A stretch of 64,000 bases of DNA from NCBI GenBank assembly GCA_013400115.1, contig VXBP01005581.1, positions 248,001 to 312,000 on the forward strand, written 5' to 3'. The translations under genes were made by a program, and so were the position numbers. Under the pieces are notes generated by a model. It was not told the origin of the DNA. It did not search any database and saw only the letters and a program-made list of their open reading frames with translations. The DNA comes from Rhinopomastus cyanomelas. Taxonomy: Eukaryota; Chordata; Aves; Bucerotiformes; Rhinopomastidae. Shown here one piece after another: positions 47,061-57,846 of this stretch (positions are counted from its first letter, which is position 1; each line of letters starts with the position of its first letter).

Positions 47061-48201
47061 TTTGCTGTGATTCTGGTGGTATTTGACAGTGGGATTAACA
47101 GGGTAGAATTCCAGCTTCAAAAGTCACCAAGAGTAGAGGCCGGGAAGGAACAGAGCATTCAGAGAGCCTCATCCACAGCTCTGCTGCTGCCACAAGAACC
47201 CTGATATGCTTGACCTTGAGATCAGAGAGTGGAAGATGCTGGTGTCAGTCCAAATACAACACAAAATCCTCTACTGGTGCAAAGAAAACAGATGAAAAAC
47301 AGAAAGCCAATAAAACCAGAGCTGGTTTTATCCTCATAAATAATTGATAGAACACCATGAAATGAGTTGAAGCCAGGCTTGGATGAATCTAGGAAACTGA
47401 AGGAAGACATACAGGTTATAAAATGAAAGAGTAACTTCCACTCAAGCCATGTGCATGCAGGGTGTGATTTGTTGGGTTTTAAGACAGATTTACTACTAAG
47501 GGCTTCTTTCCCTTCTACTCTCAAGTCAGGATTCTTAGGGAATATAAAACATCTTTATAATTTCTTTCCTGGAAAACCAGCTACAAGAGCAAAGAGCTGT
47601 GAAAGCCAACCCGATTTAAACATCAGAGCCAGCGTATGTTTGGAAAACAGTTATTTCCAAACTCTGGAACTGGGATTGCAGATCTTCAGATTGAAAGCTG
47701 GTGCATGATTTCCATGCGTAGCATAATCCAGAGAGCTAAACAAAGCATTTTATGCAAAATAAATGGATGTTTCTTCCTGCAAAGACTTTAAAAATACCTT
47801 TCCTGCTGCCAGGACAAACACTCATAAATGTGGAATGTGAAAGGACAGCTGGGAGCAGTTACCTAGAGGAGAAGCTGTCTGGTTTGTAGGTATTTTGCAA
47901 ATCAATGTGCATCGGGGTGACCCAAGGTTTTCATTTCCCTAATGATAACCCCTGTGCAGGAATAAAACTCAGATGTTCCTACTTGCCAGTTCTTTGGGAC
48001 CTGCTGTGGATTTCAGGCATTCATATCAGAAGGGTCTAAAACTGTGAAGCACCACACTCAGCACAATAAGAAAACCACCGGGGATGAAAAGGACCCTTAA
48101 GCACATGGAAACATAATAAGAAGCATCCAGGCAGCACCAGTCTCGTCCTGCAGTTGCAGTGATCACTCCAGACACCTTTTTGGTGACTAAATCTCATGCC
48201 T
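47061..48201. other. Unique non-coding sequence
   Basis: I see no exon or repeat here. Confidence 0.45.
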
Positions 48202-48503
48202 TCACAGAATCACAGAATCATTAGGGATTGGAAGGGACCTTGAAAGACCACCCAGTCCAATCCCCCTGCCACAGCAGGATCACCTAGACCAAGTCACACA
48301 GGAACATGTCCGGGTGGGTTTTAAACATCTCCAGAGAAGGAGACTCCACAACCCCCCTGGGCAGCGCCTTGCAGGGCTCTGGCACCTTCACTGGGATGAA
48401 GTTCCATCTCATATTGATGTGGAACCTCCTGTGTTCCAGCTGACACCCACTGCCCCTTGTCCTATCATTAGATGCCCCTGAGCAGAGCCTGGTTCCATCC
48501 TCC
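48202..48503 (-). mobile_element. CR1 LINE, about 300 bp, class A
   Basis: Antisense: CACAGAATCACAGAATCATT, AGGGATTGGAAGGGACCTTG, CAGGATCACCTAGACCAAGT, CAGAGAAGGAGACTCCACAA, TGTGTTCCAGCTGACACCCA. It is closely similar to the start of the 2522-3124 copy. Confidence 0.94.
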
Positions 48504-50202
48504 ATGCCTTGGTTCAGTTCTAGCACAAACAACCAGTTTGTGTGCAGGCTGCATTTCTCACCGCAGCAGATGTGACTCGTACCTGACACGCAGGTTGTTC
48601 ACTCTGTCTCAACACTTTCTTGCTTGTTACTACGTGGGGTGACAATCGAAACCTGGTGCAAGGAAAGGACTTTCAATTCCAGGCGGGCCCCTAGGTAGTT
48701 GTCAAATGGGTCTTTTGCTTCCTAACGGGGTAGGCAAACCTCACTGAGACACCAATATTGACAGCTTTTTTCAGATACCAAAAAAAGAGGCAGAGAATTT
48801 TATCTGAGACACAGAGAAACTAAAAATGTTGATTCCAAAGACTTCGTTGCAGCAGAAAAGCTCTCATCAACTTTTCACACCGAAGCACCAGCTAAACACT
48901 GGGGCATAGCACTACTAAATATTGCCTTGGTGAAGCCTTTCATGTCCTTTTCCTAAGCAATCCCAACAGCTGAGAGCAGCCTGTTGAATCCATCGCAGAT
49001 GAAGGCTGCCATGCCACTGTATATGATTTCCTAAAGTGTAAGATCTCAGCTAAGGCCAAGGACTAGCGGTCAATACAAAAGGAAAATTAGGCTTCAAGAC
49101 CTTTCACTAACAGCACTTTGAGGGTGATTCTTAAATGTAAATAATTTTATCTGTACTACATAGTTCTGTCTCAATGTGCAGCAGTTTAGCTGCATCAAAG
49201 ATCAAGATGTTACTGACCAAAAATCTCTCAGAAAAAACATTCATCTCTTCTACACCCAGCTCTGTATTAAAACAGGGCTCCTATCCTTGAGAGGTGCTTT
49301 GTTTTGGTTGTCCTCCCCAACCAAAACCATGCTGCACCAGATAAACCAGATACACCCCCCTGAAGCTGTCCTGGGTGTAATTTCTCCTGCCCTTTTTCCC
49401 CTCTGTGACTTGTCCCCCCACTTCATCTTCCTGTGTCTCCCGTTAGCAATTTCCCTTTCGGAACCCAAACATCTCCATCTATGTTTAATAACACCACGGT
49501 AGACTGTTTGCCAACCCTCCTGCGGCTTGTTTGCTCCGGGCCTTCTGCTGCCCTGGGTGTGAATCACTCATTTAGGCTCCTTTGGAAAAGGACTGGCCTG
49601 CTGTTCCAAATCCCCACAGAGCCCCATTCTTAATTATTAGGATAACTCCGTTAACGCTCATCTCACTTCTGGATTGTCGGCTGCTCACTTTGTCTGCCTT
49701 TACGAGGCGCTCAAGCCCTCGGACCCCTGTTTCTCAGATTATTCCTGTTCAGACCCACAACAATTTCACAGGCACTTTATAGGAAAATGAAGCCCTTGCC
49801 ATAAAAGCAAGAGCTCCTGAAACCCAAACACTGGTGGAGGGGCTGTGGGAAGAGGAAGGAATGGCCTGTTCCTGCTTGCAGACACTGTAGGACACTGCGA
49901 GTTCAGCCCTGGCTAACAAAAGCTTCTTTTCATTAAAGGGTGGAGAAAAAAAAAATAAATCCCCTTTTCTTCTCTGGCCTTTGAAGAGCTTACATCACCA
50001 CTTCTACAATTTCAGCAGTTTAGTGACAACAAGCTTTCTACTCGGCTGCTCAAATGACTATTAACCAGCAATTCCTGTGAGGGTTCCATCGACTCTCTTC
50101 TTTAATTGATCGTTAGGTACCTTCTAATAATGACTCGTCTAATGAGGAAACAGAAACAGAGCAGAAACCCTCTTGCCCCTCCAGTATCAGTGTGGGAAAC
50201 TG
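48504..50202. other. Unique non-coding sequence
   Basis: A 10-A tract lies at 49946-49955. There is no exon support for the 100-110-codon frames at 49176-49567. Confidence 0.45.
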
Positions 50203-50311
50203 CTGTGTGACTTGGTTTAGGTGATCCTGCTGTTGCAGGCGGATTGGACTAGATGATCTTTCGAGGTCCCTTCCGATCCGTAATGATTCTATGATTCTAT
50301 GATTCTATGAT
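50203..50311 (+). mobile_element. CR1 LINE solo 3' end, class A, with intact 8-bp tail repeats
   Basis: Sense tail: TTAGGTGATCCTGCTGTTGC, GGATTGGACTAGATGATCTT, CGAGGTCCCTTCCGATCCGT, then three to four uninterrupted ATTCTATG units at about 50285-50311. The intact terminal repeats suggest a relatively recent copy. Confidence 0.95.
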
Positions 50312-50413
50312 CACGCCACCAAAGGAGTCACCAAACCTTTTGCCTCCTAATTAGGTCCAAGACCTCCAAGGGAAAACCACAATATGTGTCTATATAGAAA
50401 CAAACTCCTCAAG

Positions 50414-50510
50414 GTCACAGAATCACAGGACATTAGGGATTGGAAGGGACCTCGAAAGGTCATCCAAGTCCAATCCCCCTGCCACAGCAGGATCCCCTAG
50501 ACCAAGTCAT
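50414..50510 (-). mobile_element. CR1 LINE solo 3' end, class A
   Basis: Antisense: GGACATTAGGGATTGGAAGG, GACCTCGAAAGGTCATCCAA, CCACAGCAGGATCCCCTAGA. It lies tail-to-tail with the copy at 50203-50311, about 100 bp apart. Confidence 0.93.
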
Positions 50511-51938
50511 CAGAAGTAGAAAAAAACCCTAAAGACCCTAAGGGCACATGAAATCTCATTACAAATAAGGCTCAGTTGTCTTTCAGACAAGAATATTTTA
50601 TTATACCAGTTCCTCTGTTATTCCTGTCTCCAACTCCTAGAATGATAAATGTCACCTTGGTGAAAGGATGCTGCTCTTTTCCCTGAAACATGGGATGCTT
50701 GAACAAAGCTGAATGTACAATGGAACTAAGTCAAGGCAAAGTCATTTCCCCTACTTTCCCTGTCTACTCTGCACCACAGTTTTCACCTGTAAACAAGCAA
50801 ATTTTACGAGGGGTGTCACTATGGTGAGTGGTTCACCTACAATTAGCCTGTGTCCTGATCTGTGCAGGCACCAAAAGCACTGCAGCCAATTCCTTGCAGA
50901 GGTTACAGCAGACTGACCTGTAATTTCCTGCAGGTCACCTGCCATAAATCCCAAACTACTCCTTTAGCCTGTACGAGTGTCAGCTCTTTGTTGCTGACAC
51001 AAGACGACAGATGGACTCGCAGCAGAGAGAGAGCTGGCCCACAAAGGTGTCACCGTGGCCTTAGGTGTGATTCACTGGTTTTGGCCACAGTTCCCTGCCG
51101 CTGCAGGCAGAACACAGAGGTTGTACAGAACTGACTGACCAGATCACAGCAGGTCAAGTTGGTCTGTCTTTGTTGGAAAGACAGCTCCCTCCAATGACTT
51201 CAAACACTGCCAGGAGCAAGAAAGTCGGTGTTGAGAAATGGCACAGCAGAGGTGCATCTGCATCAAATGATAGTGTGTCAGGACTTGTCAGGAGATGCAA
51301 ATTCTAAGCTCTAACCCAGCTGAGAGTCCTTTCTCAAAGCCATGAGAGTCCACGATATCTGAAGCCAAGCACAGGCTGTGGTCCAAGCAAATGTTGCTCC
51401 ACGCAAGTGAGTGTGTTTATTTTAAGAAGGATCTCCGAGTAGCCACACGATGTGTATCTCCCCAAGGCCATTTCTGTTCATAGATCTCACCTAGTGCTTA
51501 CCCCTCAGCCCCTGAACTAAGGCGACCCGAGGCTCAGTCATACCTCGGTACGTTTGAGAGCTGCAGAAGAGTCACTCAGTTTGTGGTCAGCAGCAGAAAC
51601 GGAGGGGAGTGTTGATCGCAAGATGTGAAATGCCTCACCCCTTACATAATTGATGAATCTGGAGGACACTTGCTAATAAAAATCAGCTATGAGTAACTTT
51701 GCCCTAGAAAGCAGAACATCAGATCCCAAAAAAGCCAGGCAACCTTTGGCAGGCACAGCATCAGACATTCTTACGCATAGTTTGTCTGGGGAATCAAACA
51801 GCACTGAAAACTTGACTGAGGTGAGCAGTAAAACTGATGTAGGGAAAGCAGGATGTCTGATAGTTTGTTGGTGCTTGTTCCCATTAAAGAATCCCCACCC
51901 CAAAGTGCTCTCTGTTAAGCTAATAAAGGACACTGAGC
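50511..51938. other. Unique non-coding sequence
   Basis: I see no exon or repeat here. Confidence 0.45.
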
Positions 51939-51999
51939 ACAGAATCACTGAATGGTTCGGGTCAGAAAGACCTTTAAGATCATGGAGTTCAACACTAAA
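51939..51999 (-). mobile_element. CR1 LINE minimal 3' tail, degenerate
   Basis: CACAGAATCACTGAATGGTT, AGAAAGACCTTTAAGATCAT, GGAGTTCAACACTAAA. It lies inside the 127-codon plus frame 51689-52072, which argues against that frame being a gene. Confidence 0.7.
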
Positions 52000-53560
52000 A
52001 CCTTCAGGATTTAAAAACAAACTAATGTTCTTGGTACCAGAAACTGTAGATTCCCTTTCTGACGCAATGTAGGTAGACAACAGGGCTCACAAATTCAGAC
52101 TGATTGCAGTGAAAGTTTTTCATCCTGGCAACACGGTTGCCATAGTGATCCTGGCTGATCGGATATTCTTAGCAACCGCTCCCAAGTCTCCATCTCCGAC
52201 GCTGCCTGGGTTCCTCCAAAGCTGAGCTGCAAAAGCTCATTTCCAAAGCCACCACTAGTGATTGCCGCTCTCCCATGGAACCGTGCAGACTGCACCAACC
52301 AGCGTGTTTGTCAGCCAGGAACTGGCAAACCACAGCACTGGTGTTACTCCAACTATACACACGGTGTTTGGCAACCGAGGCTGCCATGGCTGCTTACAGC
52401 TTCCCTCTGCTACTCACTTCTCACTTGATGCAGCAGTGACAAAAAATAGAAGTTCTTATATCCAAAATAGAACCTGGGATTTCCTGCCACTCTGGTTTAG
52501 GACCCAGTGATTTGGATCTCTTCACTCAGGTGATGCTCTACGACTTCATCTGGGAATGAAAACAGGACTAGTATAGTACTTGTAGTAGAGGGGGAAGTGA
52601 AATGGATAGAAAGGCTACTAAAATCCAGATTGGAACTTATTACCCACTCCCAAAGCCAGGAGCACTAGACATCTCCAAGAGCAGTGAGTTTGACACGACA
52701 AAGAGCTGTCTCGCACCTGATGGACCCACTGCTCTGTTCCACACAGATACTTGCTGAATATATCACAAGACACGTAGAGAGCAAAACCTGCATCTGCTCA
52801 GAACAAGTAGCACATGACAAGAAGTGCAGCAGCAGAGCACCAAGAGCCTGGCAAACAGCTGGATCTTGGCCCGACACCAGCATGGACCATAGGAGATGCC
52901 CATCAGCTTCTCAGAACCCTGCTACATCCCTGCTATTACAGAACCATGGGATGTTATACATCAATAATATTGAGGTTACGGCTGCTGTTTCGGCTTTGCT
53001 ACTTTTGATCTGTGGAAATCACGCAGAACTCTGCCAGATGCTTCACTAATACGCAGACGGTTTGATAAATATCAGCTAATGCTTTACGTTTTCATTTCCT
53101 GCATAATTCTACTCAGAGAGCTTCTGGGAAGATGCGAGAGCTGCAAAGCGCCCGGCTAGATTGTATTTACTTGGACAGAATCTGCGGTTTCTTTCGAGCG
53201 CTAAATATAGCTGATGATTTTTCTTCCTAGCCTAGAAAAGGGAAATCACGGCTGACACAGATTTCTTCTCAGCAGTTGCCTGCAAGCCTTGGTTGCAGAT
53301 CTCCTCCCACTGAAGAACAAGCATCGGAGTCCTTTGCTCTGGCCTTTCACTGTCCAGAGGTGCCTGTTCGAAAACTCAGTGATGCTAAGACAAGAGAAGC
53401 TCTGCCAATATCAAAGCTTTGGGTTGGTGACCAATGCATTGGGTTTGCAATTCAACCCAGAAATAAAATAATCCCACATAGCACCTTGTACAAACCATTG
53501 GGCTCAGTGTGTTGAGTCTAGAGTCTGCCATTGAAATTGAAAGCTTTGTGTGCGCTGCAG
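52000..53560. other. Unique non-coding sequence, possible conserved element at the right
   Basis: An X-box-like motif (GGTTGCCATAGTGATC) lies at about 52135-52150. The segment 52980-53230 has an unusual mix of CpGs and AT-rich blocks. No exon is supported. Confidence 0.4.
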
Positions 53561-53659
53561 AATCACAGAACATTAGGGGTTGGAAGGGACCTGGAAAGGT
53601 CATCCAGTCCAATCCCCCTGCCACAGCAGGATCCCCTAGATCCAGTCGCACAGGAACAT
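53561..53659 (-). mobile_element. CR1 LINE solo 3' end, class A
   Basis: Antisense: GAATCACAGAACATTAGGGG, TTGGAAGGGACCTGGAAAGG, CCACAGCAGGATCCCCTAGA. Confidence 0.93.
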
Positions 53660-54715
53660 TACGACCAAAGAACTGCCAGCTGACAACCTTTCATTGTTCT
53701 ATCACTTTGGTGCTGAGCCAGAGCCATTACGTTAGGAACCCTTACTCTGAATATTAACATTCTGCCATGTTAAACACTGCAAGTTCTCATTTTTTAAAGT
53801 GTTTTTCATAAATTAGAACACACGCTGAAGAAGCCAACATCTACCCAATACCATTGATCCCTCGTGATTTAAATCATGTCCTTACAAAGCTCCGCTCTTC
53901 AAGGTGAGAAGATGTTAAAAGCTCTCCATTAGCAGCAGCTGGTGCACTGGACAAACTTTTGATGCAACACTGAAACAAAACAGTGCAAAAAGAACATAAT
54001 GCTCACAAACCTGTAAGCCCAAACTGTCAGAAAGGTAGAGTTTAAACGTGCCCTTAGGTGAGCGAGGCTCTTCACAGAGGAGCAGAAGGTTGCTCCTTGC
54101 TCCCGACAATATTTGCATAGAGTGCATGACGGATTATTTTTGACAGTATCTCAAAAAGAACTCGTGCAAGAGGCTCCCCAGAGCTTCCACAGGCCAATTT
54201 GGAGCTCATTAATACAAGTCCTGGGGCTATGTAACAGCGATCCTCACAGTAAGGATCCACCTGTGATGGATTCCACAAGTCATTAGCACCATGGTGGGAG
54301 TCCCAAGATTGACACGCAGCTTGTGCACAGCAACTTCAGAACACCTGCAAAACTCTGAGATCACTGGAAAGAGTGTTGAAAATGGAGTGGTTAGAAGATG
54401 CACTTTGTGCGCAGTGTTAGAGATAAATCGGTCATGGCAACTGTTTCAAGGGCAGAAACTCCAGCCTTATTTCTCTGATGTAACTGAATCTCCAGACAGA
54501 TTTCAGATCTGTTAAAAGTAATTATTCCAGTGGCTCAGGTACAGAGAAATTAAAGGTCTCACCTACAAAAAAGCCAAAGGAAATTGATTCCAAGTCAAAG
54601 GAACCCCACAACGGCAGAATAAGACAGGAAGGGACTTGTGGAGCTCCTCTCCACCTATGACAGTGCCCAGTCAAATATGGAACATCTCCAAGGATGGAGA
54701 TACCACAGCTTCTCA
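53660..54715. other. Unique non-coding sequence
   Basis: I see no exon or repeat here. Confidence 0.45.
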
Positions 54716-54920
54716 AAGAATCATATAAAATGGTTTTGGCTGGCAGAAACTTTCAAGATCATCAAGCCCAACCTTTTCCTAGCCCTATCAGCACCACTAA
54801 ACCCTGTGCCCCAGTGCAACACCTACCCTTCTCTCAAACACCTCCAGGGACAGTAAATCAACCCTCTCCCTGGGCAGGCTGTTCTAATGCCTGACAACCC
54901 TTTCAGGAAATAAATTCGTC
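54716..54920 (-). mobile_element. CR1 LINE, about 200 bp, class B
   Basis: Antisense: AAAGAATCATATAAAATGGT, TTCAAGATCATCAAGCCCAA, AGCACCACTAAACCCTGTGC, GGCAGGCTGTTCTAATGCCT. Confidence 0.88.
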
Positions 54921-57753
54921 TCAACATCAGGTCAGACTTTTCCAATACTCAACCCCTTTCACAGTACCAAGTTTTGCTCTCCACCAGGAACCCCAGGTCC
55001 CCTGTCAAACTACCTGCATCTCTTCAAAGCTCATGGGCAAGAACTCTTCTAAGAATCTCTTATTGCTGCATGAAAAACTCTTTGCAAAGGTGCATTTGCA
55101 AATCTCCATCTGTTATTAGTCAGACAAAAACCAAACAGATTAAGGTTTTCAAGTCTTATCCCATACACCCATAAACCTTAAGCTGCAGTAAAATAAATGC
55201 TTCACATTAAATTCTCCATAGGCCAGTAAATTTGAAAAAACAGGAGTTTGAAACTGGATAGAAGCCTGAGATTTATTTCCTGGAAGCTGTGTGGTTGTAA
55301 ATTTAAAAAAAAAAAAGCAAGTGACCTACTTACTGGATCTTTTTGAGGAGCAAACGTGGGATGGTAACGTTCCCCTGTTCCCTAGCACCCAATTAACAGT
55401 ATCTTCAGAGCATCTTGGAAAACAAAGAACTGAAGGGAACAGTCAGGGGTCTCCTGTGGTTATAAATGCTGTTTTGTTAAATGGACATTGTAAGTTTTCA
55501 AGGTGTCAGTTGAAGTGTGAAGCCTCAAGCTGTAACCCAAAGGAAATAAACACACGACTATATGAACACTGTTAGAAAAACCTTTTTGGGATGTGCCCAA
55601 CTGAAGCTCACAGCTACAGAAGCCAGGAGACAGCACAAGGACTAAGTGAAGCATCAAGTTCCGAGGCGAAGCAAAGAGTTAAAGGCTCGTGGGAACAACA
55701 AAGAAAAATGGACAATAAAAACATCCGGGTGGAGCAACGAGTTGTTTACAAAGCAGAAAAGAAGTTTAAGGGCTAATCCCAAAGAAGGCAGTTATGAAAT
55801 GACGACGCAGGCAGTATTCTCAGGACACCAGCTACACTCTTATTAAACTGAAGCCATATATAAACATCCTAAGAACAACAGTGCTTCAGCAGGCTGCTTT
55901 AAATCATCCAGCTATTAAGAAAATACATTAAAAGGCAGCAAAAGTGGATTTGCCTTTAGGCTTCTTTATGTGGGAAGTCCAACCGGGCAAGCAAAAGCCC
56001 CATAAAATATTTTGTAAGGAGAATATTCACTGGGGATATTATTAGTGTCAGCGAGCTATAACTTCAGATGTCCTACAAATGCAGAACTTCCTGGTGGGTT
56101 TGTTGTTCCTTCGTACAAGACTGCTGCTGCTGATTATTGGAATTGGCTGCTGCTCGCAATACGGTAGTTAGGGAAATGAGACAATAAATTACACAGCTAA
56201 TCGTGTGGTCGCACAAATCATCTCCACACCGTGTTGCTGGGTGTAGGAAACAGCCTGCTATCCTGTGTGGAACTTAAGGAGAAGAAAAAGGAATAAAATC
56301 TGCCTCCAAGCTGGGGAATCCTGATGTTATTGTAATATTGCTGCTTCATTGAGCTCGATGCCCCACGGGCACACCCTGCAGAGACAGTAGCAGGTTGTGG
56401 GGTTACTTCAGAGGCAAAGAAAAGCACAACACAGGTCAGGAAAGGCCCCACCACTGCTGCACCCCCAGAACGTTGCAGACAGAGGGAGCGTTGTAGACCT
56501 CCTGTCCCACAACTAGAAGGCTCTTTTGCTCCTGGACTGTCCTGGGCTTTGACATAGACCCATACGAAACTGTTAAGCCAGAGGCTCTACTAATCCTCCC
56601 CTAATATCCAGAAACTGACTTTCTGAGGCCCATTCCCTTTAATTACTCGATACTTGTCAGCATTAATTGCGGTTAAAGATATCTTAGTTCCACCACAGAG
56701 GAAGAAACAAGATGATCTCCTCACACTGACCTAGGATTCTGTGCAAAAAACCAAAAGCAATCCAGGAAGAACACAAGACCCGGTTTTCCCTCCCTCCAGT
56801 TTCCTCTTGCCACTGCAGTTTCTCTCAAGACACTGAAAAGGCTCATTGAAAATACAGCTGAGTGGGTGATAGCGTATATTCAGGTTTGGTTCGCACGAGA
56901 TTTGACTCTGGGTCAAAAGACTTCCTCTGTAAATTTTCATCTCCCTTGGCACGACATCTACATACTAATGGGGAACTCCTGGGGATGTGTGAGATGACAG
57001 AGATCCACATTAATGTTATTCCTTTCATTTTTTTTCCAATTTATTCTTTCCAGAGTCGCTGCAGGGAACACAGGGAAGAAAATGCTGCTTAAAACAAAAG
57101 GGCAAAATGCTGCTCACAGAATTAGAGCAACTCCTGAGATGGCAATGGGAATTCTCCAGGACACACTCCCCTCTTTTCAAACAGAACTGATCCTTAGCCA
57201 CATCCACCAGCTTCTTGTTACATGGGAAGGACCTAAAACACTGTTAAGCAGAGTACAGCTAGATCAATCTTCATGCACAACTTTTTACTTGAAATGTTAG
57301 TGTCTACAGGAGTTTTACATCCATTCTGGACTAATATGAGCTCAAGCCACTTCACTTCAAGGTCTCCTTCAAAGAGAAGGAGCAGGTCACTGAGACCATC
57401 CCATCAACTGTGTGCCAGAAGGATCCTTTCTGTAAACACAGAGCATCTAAAACACTCTCAGGTTTGTTATCTGCCCATGGCCTTGTCTCTGTATGCCACA
57501 ATCAATAGCTATTGATTTACCTGTGGATTATGATAGCTTCTAAGAAAGATTGTGTAGCTCCACTGAGCAGTACCTTTCAACTCACCTCGTTAAAATCAAC
57601 TGAGTCAGTCCACGTTGTAGGTGGTAAACAAAGTAAAAAAACCCTACATAAACCTAGGTCTGCTCCAGGAAATACTTGGTTGATGCGAAAAATACTCGTT
57701 AATCCACTCAAATCTGCAGTTCTTGTCATGGCTAAAGCGACAAAATGGTATCA
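54921..57753. other. Unique non-coding sequence
   Basis: AT-rich, with a 12-A tract at 55305-55316. No exon or repeat is supported. Confidence 0.45.
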
Positions 57754-57846
57754 AAGAATCACAGAACATTAGGGACTGGAAGGGGACCTCAAAAGATCAT
57801 CCAGTCCAATCCTCCCACCAGAGCAGGACCACCTAGATCAAGGCAC
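57754..57846 (-). mobile_element. CR1 LINE solo 3' end, class A
   Basis: Antisense: GAATCACAGAACATTAGGGA, GGACCTCAAAAGATCATCCA, CCAGAGCAGGACCACCTAGA. Confidence 0.92.

Noticed and set aside
51689..52072. 127-codon plus frame
   Set aside because: Runs through a CR1 tail fragment at 51939-51999, so an intact coding gene is unlikely.
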